Source: Morinoia aosen | Lineage: Eukaryota; Arthropoda; Malacostraca; Amphipoda; Talitridae | Assembly: GCA_030386875.1 (NCBI GenBank) | Contig: CM059560.1 | Coordinates: 44,930,757 to 44,994,756 of the forward strand | Reading direction: 5' to 3' | Length of the DNA: 64,000 bases | Shown here: piece by piece, positions 47,651 through 59,700 of the stretch | Numbering within the stretch: position 1 is the first letter of the stretch | Layout: each line of letters begins with the position of its first letter | The notes under the pieces: model-generated | Database searches by the model: none | What the model was told of the DNA's origin: nothing | The model's input: the letters and a program-made list of their open reading frames with translations, nothing else | Made by a program: the position numbers and the translations under genes

Positions 47651-50600
47651 CCTTTGTACGCTGTAGAGATACCTCGTGTACTCCTTTGTGCGCTGTAGAG
47701 ATACCTTCTGTACTCCTTTGTACGCTGTAGAGATACCTTCTGTACTCCTTTGTGCGCTGTAGAGATACCTTCTGTACTCCTTTGTGCGCTGTAGAGATAC
47801 CTTCTGTACTCCTTTGTGCGCTGTAGAGATACCTCGTGTACTCCTTTGAACGTTCTAGAGATATTTCCTGTACTCCTTTGTGCGCTGTAGAGATATCTTC
47901 TGTACTCCTTTGTGCGCTGTAGAGATACCTTCTGTACTCCTTTGTACGCTGTAGAGATACCTCGTGTACTCCTTTGTACGTTCTAGAGATATTTCCTGTA
48001 CTCCTTTGTGCGCTGTAGAGATACCTTCTGTACTCCTTTGTGCGCTGTAGAGATACCTTCTGTACTCCTTTGTACGCTGTGGAGATACCTTCTGTACTCC
48101 TTTGTACGCTGTAGAGACACCTCGTGTACTCCTTTGTACGTTCTAGAGATATTTCCTGTACTCCTTTGTGCGCTGTAGAGATACCTTCTGAACTCCTTTG
48201 TGCGCTGTAGAGATACCTTCTGTACTCCTTTGTGCGCTGTTGAGATACCTTCTGTACTCCTTTGTACGCTGTAGAGATACCTCGTGTACTCCTTTGTACA
48301 TTCTAGAGATATTTCCTGTGCTCCTTTGTGCGCTGTAGAGATACCTTCTGTACTCCTTTGTGCGCTGTAGAGATACCTTCTCTACCCCTTTGTGCGCTGT
48401 AGAGATACCTTCTGTACTCCTTTGTGCGCTGTAGAGATACCTTCTGTACTCCTTTGTACGCTGTAGAGATACCTCGTGTACTCCTTTGTACGTTCTAGAG
48501 ATATTTCCTGTACTCCTTTGTGCGCTGTAGAGATACCTTCTGTACTCCTTTGTGCGCTGTAGAGATACCTTCTGTACTCCTTTGTGCGCTGTAGAGATAC
48601 CTTCTGTACTCCTTTGTGCGCTGTAGAGATACCTTCTGTACTCCTTTGTGCGCTGTAGAGATTCCTTCTGTACTCCTTTGTACGCTGTAGAGATACCTCG
48701 TGTAATCCTTTGTACGTTCTAGAGATATTTCCTGTACTCCTTATTGCGCTGAAGAGATACCTTCTGTACTCCTTTGTGCGCTGCAGAGATACCTTCTGTA
48801 CTCCTTTGTGCGCTGTAGAGATACCTTCTGTACTCCTTTGTGCGCTGTAGAGATACCTTCTGTACTCCTTTGTGCGCTGTAGAGATACCTTCTGTACTCC
48901 TTTGTGCGCTGTAGAGATACCTCGTGTACTCCTTTGTACGCTGTAGAGATACCTTCTGCACTCCTTTGTGCGCTGTAGAGATACCTTCTGTACTCCTTTG
49001 TGCGCTGTAGAGATACCATCTGTACTCCTCTGTGCGCTGTAGAGATACCTTCTGTACTCCTTTGTGCGCTGTAGAGATACCTTCTGTACTCCTTTGTGCG
49101 CTGTAGAGATACCTTCTGTACTCCTTTGTGCGCTGTAGAGATACCTTCTGTACTCCTTTGTGCGCTGTAGAGATACCTTCTGTACTCCTTTGTACGCTGT
49201 AGAGATACCTCGTGTACTCCTTTGTACGTTCTAAAGATATTTCCTGTACTTCTTTGTGCGCTGTAGAGATACCTTCTGTACTCCTTTGTGCGCTGTAGAG
49301 ATACCTTCTGTACTCCTTTGTGCGCTGTAGAGATACCTCGTGTACTCCTTTGTACGCTGTAGAGATACCTTCTGTACTCCTTTGTGCGCTGTAGAGATAC
49401 CTTCTGTACTCCTTTGTGCGCTGTAGAGATACCTTCTGTACTCCTTTGTGCGCTGTAGAGATACCTTCTGTACTCCTTTGTGCGCTGTAGAGATACCTTC
49501 TGTACTCCTTTGTGCGCTGTAAAGATACCTTCTGTACTCCTTCGTGCGCTGTAGAGATACCTTCTGTACTCCTTTGTGCGCTGTAGAGATACCTTCTGTA
49601 CTCCTTTGTACGCTGTAGAGATACCTCGTGTACTCCTTTGTACGTTCTAGAGTTATTTCCTGTACTCCTTTGTGCGCTGTAGAGATACCTTCTGTACTCC
49701 TTTGTGCGCTGTAGAGATACCTTCTGTACTCCTTTGTGCGCTGTAGAGATACCTTCTGTACTCCTTTGTGCGCTGTAGAGATACCTCGTGTACTCCTTTG
49801 TACGCTGTAGAGATACCTTCTGTACTCCTTTGTGCGCTGTAGAGATACCTTCTGTACTCCTTTGTGCGCTGTAGAGATACCTTCTGTACTCCTTTGTGCG
49901 CTGTAGAGATACCTTCTGTACTCCTTTGTGCGCTGTAGAGATACCTTCTGTACTCCTTTGTGCGCTGTAGAGATACCTTCTGTACTCCTTTGTGCGCTGT
50001 AGAGATACCTCGTGTACTCCTTTGTACGTTCTAGAGATATTTCCTGTACTCCTTTGTGCGCTGTAGAGATACCTTCTGTACTCCTTTGTGCGCTGTAGAG
50101 ATACCTTCTGTACTCCTTTGTGCGCTGTAGAGATACCTCGTGTACTCCTTTGTACGTTCTAGAGATATTTCCTGTACTCCTTTGTGCGCTGTAGAGATAC
50201 CTTCTGTACTCCTTTGTGCGCTGTAGAGATACCTTCTGTACTCCTTTGTACGCTGTTGAGATACCTCGTGTACTACTTTGTACGTTCTAGAGATATTTCC
50301 TGTACTCCTTTGTGCGCTGTAGAGATACCATCTGTACTCCTTTATGCGCTGTAGAGATACCTTCTGTACTCCTTTGTGCGCTGTAGAGATACCTTCTGTA
50401 CTCCTTTGTACGTTCTAGAGATATTTCCTGTACTCCTTTGTGCGCTGTAGAGATACCTTCTGTACTCCTTTGTACGCTGAAGAGATACCTCGTGTACTCC
50501 TTTGTACGTTCTAGAGATATTTCCTGTACTCCTTTGTGCGCAGTAGAGATACCTTCTGTACTCCTTTGTGCGCTGTAGAGATACCTTCTGTACTCCTTTG

Positions 50601-51230
50601 TACGCTGTAGAGATACCTCGTGTACTCCTTTGTACGTTCTAGAGATATTTCCTGTACTCCTTTGTGCGCTGTAGAGATACCTTCTGTACTCCTTTGTGCG
50701 CTGTAGAGATACCTTCTGTACTCTTTTGTGCGCTGTAGAGATACCTTTTGTACTCCTTTGTGCGCTGTAGAGATACCTTCTGTACTCCTTTGTGCGCTGT
50801 AGAGATACCTTCTGTACTCCTTTGTGCGCTGTAGAGATACCTTCTGTACTCCTTTGTGCGCTGTAGAGATACCTTCTGTACTCCTTTGTACGCTGTAGAG
50901 ATATTTCCTGTACTCTTTTGTACGCTGTAGAGATATTTCCTGTACTCCTTTGTGCGCTGTAGAGATACCTCGTGTACTCCTCTGTACGTTCTAGAGATAT
51001 TTCCTGAACTCCTTTGTGCGCTGTAGAGATACCTTCTGTACTCCTTTGTGCGCTGTAGAGATACCTTCTGTACTCCTTTGTGCGCTGTAGAGATACCTTC
51101 TGTACGCCTTTGTGCGCTGTAGAGATACCTTCTGTACTCCTTTGTGCGCTGTAGAGATACCTTCTCTACTCCTTTGTGCGCTGTAGAGATACCTTCTGTA
51201 CCCCTTTGTGCGCTGTAGAGATACCTCGTG
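47651..51230 (+). repeat. Higher-order repeat R, copy 3
   Basis: Tags are at 47,849 ('gaacgttc'), 48,191 ('ttctgaactcc'), 48,741 ('ttattgcgctg'), 48,783 ('gcgctgcagag'), 49,231 ('ttctaaag'), 50,272 ('actactttg') and 50,912 (F pair). The offset from R2 is 4,576 bp. From R1 it is a constant 8,800 bp over 39,048-41,472, and tags such as 'gcgctgcagag' are shared with R1 only. Confidence 0.86.
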
Positions 51231-54200
51231 TACTCCTTTGTACGTTCTAGAGATATTTCCTGTACTCCTTTGTGCGCTGTAGAGATACCTTCTGTACTCC
51301 TTTGTGCGCTGTAGAGATACCTTCTGTACTCCTTTGTGCGCTGTAGAGATACCTCGTGTACTCCTTCGTACGTTCTAGAGATATTTCCTGTACTCCTTTG
51401 TGCGCTGTAGAGATACCTTCTGTACTCCTTTGTGCGCTGTAGAGATACCTTCTGTACTCCTTTGTGCGCTGTAGAGATACCTTCTATACTCCTTTGTGCG
51501 CTGTAGAGATACCTTCTGTACTCCTTTGTACGCTGTAGAGATACCTCGTGTACTCCTTTGTGCGCTGTAGAGATACCTTCTGTACTCCTTTGTGCGCTGT
51601 AGAGATACCTTCTGTACTCCTTTGTGCGCTGTAGAGATACCTTCTGTACTCCTTTGTACGCTGTAGAGATACCTCGTGTACTCCTTTGTACGTTCTAGAG
51701 ATATTTCCTGTACTCCTTTGTGCGCTGTAGAGATACCTTCTGTACTCCTTTGTGCGCTGTAGAGATACCTTCTGTACTCCTTTGTGCGCTGTAGAGATAC
51801 CTTCTGTACTCCTTTGTGCGCTGTAGAGATACCTTCTGTACTCCTTTGTGCGCTGTAGAGATACCTCGTGTACTCCTTTGAACGTTATAGAGATATTTCC
51901 TGTACTCCTTTGTGCGCTGTAGAGATATCTTCTGTACTCCTTTGTGCGCTGTAGAGATACCTTCTGTACTCCTTTGTACGCTGTAGAGATACCTCGTGTA
52001 CTCCTTTGTACGTTCTAGAGATATTTCCTGTACTCCTTTGTGCGCTGTAGAGATACCTTCTGTACTCCTTTGTGCGCTGTAGAGATACCTTCTGTACTCC
52101 TTTGTACGCTGTGGAGATACCTTCTGTACTCCTTTGTACGCTGTAGAGACACCTCGTGTACTCCTTTGTACGTTCTAGAGATATTTCCTGTACTCCTTTG
52201 TGCGCTGTAGAGATACCTTCTGAACTCCTTTGTGCGCTGTAGAGATACCTTCTGTACTCCTTTGTGCGCTGTAGAGATACCTTCTGTACTCCTTTGTACG
52301 CTGTAGAGATACCTCGTGTACTCCTTTGTACGTTCTAGAGATATTTCCTGTACTCCTTTGTGCGCTGTAGAGATACCTTCTGTACTCCTTTGTGCGCTGT
52401 AGAGATACCTTCTCTACCCCTTTGTGCGCTGTAGAGATACCTTCTGTACTCCTTTGTGCGCTGTAGAGATACCTTCTGTACTCCTTTGTACGCTGTAGAG
52501 ATACCTCGTGTACTCCTTTGTACGTTCTAGAGATATTTCCTGTACTCCTTTGTGCGCTGTAGAGATACCTTCTGTACTCCTTTGTGCGCTGTAGAGATAC
52601 CTTCTGTACTCCTTTGTGCGCTGTAGAGATACCTTCTGTACTCCTTTGTGCGCTGTAGAGATACCTTCTGTACTCCTTTGTGCGCTGTAGAGATTCCTTC
52701 TGTACTCCTTTGTACGCTGTAGAGATACCTCGTGTACTCCTTTGTACGTTCTAGAGATATTTCCTGTACTCCTTATTGCGCTGTAGAGATACCTTCTGTA
52801 CTAATTTGTGCGCTGTAGAGATACCTTCTGTACTCCTTTGTGCGCTGTAGAGATACCTTCTGTACTCCTTTGTACGCTGTAGAGATACCTTCTGTACTCC
52901 TTTGTGCTCTGTAGAGATACCTTCTGTACTCCTTTGTACGCTGTAGAGATACCTCGTGTACTCCTTTGTACGTTCCAGAGATATTTCCTGTACTCCTTTG
53001 TGCGCTGTAGAGATACCTTCTGTACTCCTTTGTGCGCTGTAGAGATACCTTCTGTACTCCTTTGTGCGCTGTAGAGATACCTTCTGTACTCCTTTGTGCG
53101 CTGTAGAGATACCTCGTGTACTCCTTTGTACGCTGTAGAGATACCTTCTGCACTCCTTTGTGCGCTGTAGAGATACCTTCTGTACTTCTTTGTGCGCTGT
53201 AGAGATACCTTCTGTACTCCTTTGTGCGCTGTAGAGATACCTTCTGTACTCCTTTGTGCGCTGTAGAGATACCTTCTGTACTCCTTTGTGCGCTGTAGAG
53301 ATACCTTCTGTACTCCTTTGTGCGCTGTAGAGATACCTTCTGTACTCCTTTGTGCGCTGTAGAGATACCTTCTGTACTCCTTTTGTCGCTGTAGAGATAC
53401 CTCGTGTACTCCTTTGTACGTTCTAGAGATATTTCCTGTACTTCTTTGTGCGCTGTAGAGATACCTTCTGTACTCCTTTGTGCGCTGTAGAGATACCTTC
53501 TGTACTCCTTTGTGCGCTGTAGAGATACCTCGTGTACTCCTTTGTACGCTGTAGAGATACCTTCTGTACTCCTTTGTGCGCTGTAGAGATACCTTCTGTA
53601 CTCCTTTGTGCGCTGTAGAGATACCTTCTGTACTCCTTTGTGCGCTGTAGAGATACCTTCTGTACTCCTTTGTGCGCTGTAGAGATACCTTCTGTACTCC
53701 TTTGTGCGCTGTAAAGATACCTTCTGTACTCCTTTGTGCGCTGTAGAGATACCTTCTGTACTCCTTTGTGCGCTGTAGAGATACCTTCTGTACTCCTTTG
53801 TACGCTGTAGAGATACCTCGTGTACTCCTTTGTACGTTCTAGAGATATTTCCTGTACTCCTTTGTGCGCTGTAGAGATACCTTCTGTACTCCTTTGTGCG
53901 CTGTAGAGATACCTTCTGTACTCCTTTGTGCGCTGTAGAGATACCTTCTGTACTCCTTTGTGCGCTGTAGAGATACCTTGTGTACTCCTTTGTACGCTGT
54001 AGAGATACCTTCTGTACTCCTTTGTGCGCTGTAGAGATACCTTCTGTACTCCTTTGTGCGCTGTAGAGATACCTTCTGTACTCCTTTGTGCGCTGTAGAG
54101 ATACCTTCTGTACTCCTTTGTGCGCTGTAGAGATACCTTCTGTACTCCTTTGTGCGCTGTAGAGATACCTTCTGTACTCCTTTGTGCGCTGTAGAGATAC

Positions 54201-54783
54201 CTCGTGTACTCCTTTGTACGTTCTAGAGATATTTCCTGTACTCCTTTGTGCGCTGTAGAGATACCTTCTGTACTCCTTTGTGCGCTGTAGAGATACCTTC
54301 TGTACTCCTTTGTGCGCTGTAGAGATACCTCGTGTACTCCTTTGTACGTTCTAAAGATATTTCCTGTACTCCTTTGTGCGCTGTAGAGATACCTTCTGTA
54401 CTCCTTTGTGCGCTGTAGAGATACCTTCTGTACTCCTTTGTACGCTGTTGAGATACCTCGTGTACTACTTTGTACGTTCTAGAGATATTTCCTGTACTCC
54501 TTTGTGCGCTGTAGAGATACCATCTGTACTCCTTTGTGCGCTGTAGAGATACCTTCTGTACTCCTTTGTGCGCTGTAGAGATACCTTCTGTACTCCTTTG
54601 TACGTTCTAGAGATATTTCCTGTACTCCTTTGTGCGCTGTAGAGATACCTTCTGTACTCCTTTGTACGCTGAAGAGATACCTCGTGTACTCCTTTGTACG
54701 TTCTAGAGATATTTCCTGTACTCCTTTGTGCGCTGTAGAGATACCTTCTGTACTCCTTTGTGCGCTGTAGAGATACCTTCTGT
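51231..54783 (+). repeat. Higher-order repeat R, copy 4
   Basis: Tags are at 51,881 ('gaacgtta'), 52,223 ('ttctgaactcc'), 52,773 ('ttattgcgctg'), 52,907 ('gtgctctgtag'), 52,977 ('gttccagag'), 53,376 ('ccttttgtcgctg'), 53,979 ('ccttgtgtact') and 54,464 ('actactttg'). It lies 4,032 bp from R3 but is closest to R2 (offset 8,608 bp), sharing R2's private variants and its 5-monomer extra length. It keeps the D-A-A-A after 54,464 that R2 lost. Confidence 0.87.
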
Positions 54784-56390
54784 ACTCCATTGTGCGCTGT
54801 AGCGATACCTTCTGTACTCCTTTGTACGCTGTAGAGATACCTCGTGTACTCCTTTGTACGTTCTAGAGATATTTCCTGTACTCCTTTGTGCGCTGTAGAG
54901 ATACCTTCTGTACTCCTTTGTGCGCTGTAGAGATACCTTCTGTACTCCTTTGTGCGCTGTAGAGATACCTTCTGTACTCCTTTGTACGCTGTAGAGATAC
55001 CTTCTGTACTCCTTTGTGCGCTGTAGAGATACCTTCTGTACTCCTTTGTACGCTGTAGAGATACCCCGTGTACTCCTTTGTACGTTCTAGAGATATTTCC
55101 TGTACTCCTTTGTGCGCTGTAGAGATACCTTCTGTACTCCTTTGTGCGCTGTAGAGATACCTTCTGTACTCCTTTGTGCGCTGTAGAGATACCTTCTGTA
55201 CTCCTTTGTACGCTGTAGAGATACCTTCTGTACTCCTTTGTGCGCTGTAGAGATACCTTCTGTACTCCTTTGTACGCTGTAGAGATACCTCGTGTACTCC
55301 TTTGTACGTTCTAGAGATATTTCCTGTACTCCTTTGTGCGCTGTAGAGATACCTTCTGCACTCCTTTGTGCGCTGTAGAGATACCTTCTGTACTCCTTTG
55401 TGCGCTGTAGAGATACCTTCTGTACTCCTATGTACGCTGTAGAGATACCTCGTGTACTCCTTTGTACGTTCTAGAGATATTTCCTGTACTCCTTTGTGCG
55501 CTGTAGAGATACCTTCTGTACTCCTTTGTGCGCTGTAGAGATACCTTCTGTACTCCTTTGTGCGCTGTAGAGATACCTTCTGTACTTCTTTGTACGCTGT
55601 AGAGATACCTTCTGTACTCCTTTGTGCGCTGTAGAGACACCTTCTGTACTCCTTTGTACGCTGAAGAGATACCTCGTGTACTCCTTTGTACGTTCTAGAG
55701 ATATTTCCTGTACTCCTTTGTGCGCTGTAGAGATACCTTCTGTACTCCTTTGTGCGCTGTAGAGATACCTTCTGTACTCCTTTGTGCGCTGTAGAGATAC
55801 CTTCTGTACTCCTTTGTAAGCTGTAGAGATACCTTCTGTACTCCTTTGTGCGCTGTAGAGATACCTTCTATACTCCTTTGTACGCTGTAGAGATACCTCG
55901 TTTACTCCTTTGTACGTTCTAGAGATATTTCCTGTACTCCTTTGTGCGCTGTAGAGATACTTTCTGTACTCCTTTGTGCGCTGTAGAGATACCTTCTGTA
56001 CTCCTTTGTGCGCTGTAGAGATACCTTCTGTACTCCTTTGTACGCTGTAGAGATACCTTCTGTACTCCTTTGTGCGCTGTAGAGATACCTTCTGTACTCT
56101 TTTGTACGCTGTAGAGATACCTCGTGTACTCCTTTGTACGTTCTAGAGATATTTCCTGTACTCCTTTGTGCGCTGTAGAGATACCTTCTGTACTCCTTTG
56201 TGCGCTGTAGAGATACCTTCTGTACTCCTTTGTGCGCTGTAGAGATACCTTTTGTACTCCTTTGTGCGCTGTAGAGATACCTTCTGTACTCCTTTGTGCG
56301 CTGTAGAGATACCTACTGTACTCCTTTGTGCGCTGTAGAGATACCTCGTGTACTCCTTTGTACGCTGTAGAGATATCTTCTGTACTCCTT
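54784..56390 (+). repeat. Block X, copy 2
   Basis: It matches 46,048-47,650 at an offset of 8,736 bp (273 monomers). D units are at 54,848, 55,072, 55,296, 55,456, 55,680, 55,904 and 56,128, and the tags 'actccattg' (54,784), 'acttctttg' (55,583), 'taagctg' (55,817) and 'gagatatcttc' (56,376) agree. Similarity ends near 56,390, where the next sequence is not an R copy. Confidence 0.87.
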
Positions 56391-57566
56391 TGTACGCTGT
56401 AGAGATACCTCGTGTACTCCTTTGTGCGCTGTAGAGATACCTTCTGTACTCCTTTGTACGCTGTAGAGATACCTCGTGTACTCCTTTGTACGTTCTAGAG
56501 ATATTTCCTGTACTCCTTTGTGCGCTGTAGAGATACCTTCTGTACTCCTTTGTGCGCTGTAGAGATACCTTCTGTACTCCTTTGTGTGCTGTAGAGATAC
56601 CTTCTGTACTCCTTTGTGCGCTGTGAAGATACCTTCTGTACTCCTTTGTGCGCTGTAGAGAGACCTTCTGTACTCCTTTGTGCGCTGTAGAGATACCTTC
56701 TGTACTCCTTTGAGCGCTATAGAGATACCTTCTGTACTCCTTTGTGCGCTGTAGAGATACCTCGTGTACTCCTTTGTACGCTGTAGAGATACCTTCTGTA
56801 CTCCTTTGTGCGCTGTAGAGATACCTTCTGTACTCCTTTGTGCGCTGTAGGGATACCTTCTGTACTCCTTTGTGCGCTGTAGAGATACCTCGTGTACTCC
56901 TTTGTACGTTCTAGAGATATTTCCTGTACTCCTTTGTGCGCTGTAGAGATACCTTCTGTACTCCTTTGTGCGCTGTAGAGATACCTTCTGTACTCTTTTG
57001 TGCGCTGTAGAGATACCTTTTGTACTCCTTCGTGCGCTGTAGAGATACCTTTTGTACTCTTTTATGCGCTGTAGAGATACCTTCTGTACTCCTTTGTACG
57101 CTGTAGAGATACCTCGTGTACTCCTTTGTACGTTCTAGAGATATTTCCTGTACTCCTTTGTGCGCTGTAGAGATACCTTCTGTACTCCTTTGTGCGCTGT
57201 AGAGATACCTCGTGCACTCCTTTGTGCGCTGTAGAGATACCTTCTGTACTCCTTTGTGCGCTGTAGAGATACCTTCTGTACTCCTTTGTACGCTGTAGAG
57301 ATACCTCCTGTACTCCTTTGTACGTTCTAGAGATATTTCCTGTACTCCTTTGTGCGCTGTAGAGATACCTTCTGTACTCCTTTGTGCGTTGTTGAGATAC
57401 CTTCTGTACTCCTTTGTACGCTGTAGAGATACCTCGTGTACTCCTTTGTACGTTCTAGAGATATTTCCTGTTCTCCTTTGTGCGCTGTAGAGATACCTTC
57501 TGTTCTCCTTTGTGCGCTGTAGAGATTCCTTCTGTACTCCTTTGTGCGCTGTAGAGATACCTTCTG

Positions 57567-57597
57567 TACTCCTTTGTGCGCTGTAGAGATACTTCTG
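57567..57597 (+). repeat. 31-bp monomer: second phase-shifting deletion
   Basis: The tail reads 'gagatacttctgt' where the family has 'gagataccttctgt'; one c is missing at about 57,592. Monomer starts move from 0 to 31 mod 32 after it. Confidence 0.92.
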
Positions 57598-58398
57598 TAC
57601 TCCTTTGTGCGCTGTAGAGATACCTTCTGTACTCCTTTGTGCGCTGTAGAGATACCTTCTGTACTCCTTTGTGCGCTGTAGAGATACCTCGTGTACTCCT
57701 TGGTACGCTGTAGAGATACCTTCTGTACTCCTTTGTGCGCTGTAGAGATACCTTCTGTACTCCTTTGTGCGCTGTAGAGATACCTTCTGTACTCCTTTGT
57801 GCGCTGTAGAGATACCTTCTGTACTCCTTTGTGCGCTGTAGAGATACCTTCTGTACTCCTTTGTGCGCTGTAGAGATACCTTCTGTACTCCTTTGTACGC
57901 TGTAGAGATACTTCGTGTACTTTTTTGTACGTTCTAGAGATATTTCCTGTACTCCTTTGTGCGCTGTAGAGATACCTTCTGTACTCCTTTGTGCGCTGTA
58001 GAGATACCTTCTGTACTCCTTTGTGCGCTGTAGAGATACCTTCTGTACTCCTTTGTGCGCTGTAGAGATACCTTCTGTACTCCTTTGTACGCTGTAGAGA
58101 TACCTTCTGTACTCCTTTGTACGCTGTAGAGATACCTCGTGTACTCCTTTGTACGTTCTAGAGATATTTCCTGTACTCCTTTGTGCGCTGTAGAGATACC
58201 TTCTGTACTCCTTTGTGCGCTGTAGAGATACCTTGTGTACTTCTTTGTGCGCTGTAGAGATACCTTCTGTACTCCTTTGTGCGCTGTAGAGATACCTTCT
58301 GTACTCCTTTGTGCGCTGTAGAGATACCTTCTGTACTCCTTTGTGCGCTGTAGAGATACCTTCAGTACTCCTTTGTGCGCTGTAGAGATACCTTCTGT

Positions 58399-58430
58399 AC
58401 TCCTTTGTACGCTGTAGAGATATTTCCTGT
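58399..58430 (+). repeat. F hybrid monomer in the trailing segment
   Basis: A B head is joined to the D tail and followed by E and then D, the same F-E-D context as at 801-896 and after the F pairs in the R copies. Confidence 0.85.
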
Positions 58431-59667
58431 ACTCCTTTGTGCGCTGTAGAGATACCTCGTGTACTCCTTTGTACGTTCTAGAGATATTTCCTGTACTCCT
58501 TTGTGCGCTGTAGAGATACCTTCTGTACTCCTATGTGCGCTGTAGAGATACCTTCTGTACTCCTTTGTGCGCTGTAGAGATACCTTCTGTACTCCTTTGT
58601 GCGCTGTAGAGATACCTTCTGTACTCCTTTGTGCGCTGTAGAGATACCTTCTGTACTCCTTTGTGCGCTGTAGAGATACCTTCTGTACTCCTTTGTGCGC
58701 TGTAGAGATACCTCGTGTACTCCTTTGTACGTTCTAGAGATATTTCCTGTACTCCTTTGTGCGCTGTAGAGATACCTTCTGTACTCCTTTGGGCGCTGTA
58801 GGGATACCTTCTGTACTCCTTTGTACGCTGTAGAGATACCTCGTGTACTCCTTTGTACGTTCTAGAGATATTTCCTGTACTCCTTTGTGCGCTGTAGAGA
58901 TACCTTCTGTACTCCTTTGTGCGCTGTAGAGATACCTTCTGTACTCCTTTGTACGCTGTAGAGATACCTCGTGTACTCCTTTGTACGTTCTAGAGATATT
59001 TCCTGTACTCCTTTGTGCGCTGTAGAGATACCTTCTGTACTCCTTTGTGCGCTGTAGAGATACCTTCTGTACTCCTTTGTGCGCTGTAGAGATACCTTCT
59101 GTACTCCTTTGTGCGCTGTAGAGATACTTTCTGTACTCCTTTGTGCGCTGTAGAGATACCTTCTGTACTCCTTTGTGCGCTGTAGAGATACCTTCTGTAC
59201 TCCTTTATACGTTCTAGAGATATTTCCTGTACTCCTTTGTGCGCTGTAGAGATACCTTCTGTACTCCTTTGTACGCTGTAGAGATACCTCGTGTACTCCT
59301 TTGTACGTTCTAGAGATATTTCCTGTACTCCTTTGTGCGCTGTAGAGATACCTCGTGTACTCCTTTGTACGTTCTAGAGATATTTCCTGTACTCCTTTGT
59401 GCGCTGTAGAGATACCTTCTGTACTCCTTTGTGCGCTGTAGAGATACCTTATGTACTCCTTTGTGCGCTGTAGAGATACCTTCTGTACTCCTTTGTACGC
59501 TGTAGAGATACCTCGTGTACTCCTTTGTACGTTCTAGAGATATTTCCTGTACTCCTTTGTGCGCTGTAGAGATACCTTCTGTACTCCTTTGTGCGCTGTA
59601 GAGATACCTTCTGTACTCCTTTGTGCGCTGTAGAGATACCTTCTGTACTCCTTTGTGCGCTGTAGAG

Positions 59668-59700
59668 ATACCTTCTGCATCCTTTGTACGCTGTAGCGAT
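59668..59700 (+). repeat. Third phase-shifting deletion at a monomer boundary
   Basis: The boundary reads 'ccttctgcatcctttg' where the family has 'ccttctgtactcctttg'. One base is lost together with a substitution at 59,677-59,681. Monomer starts are at 30 mod 32 from here to the end of the window. Confidence 0.9.

Noticed and set aside
39941-52779. 'ttattgcgctg' units as indels
   Set aside because: The unit length stays 32. The change is two substitutions within the head, shared by descent among the four R copies and once near 614.
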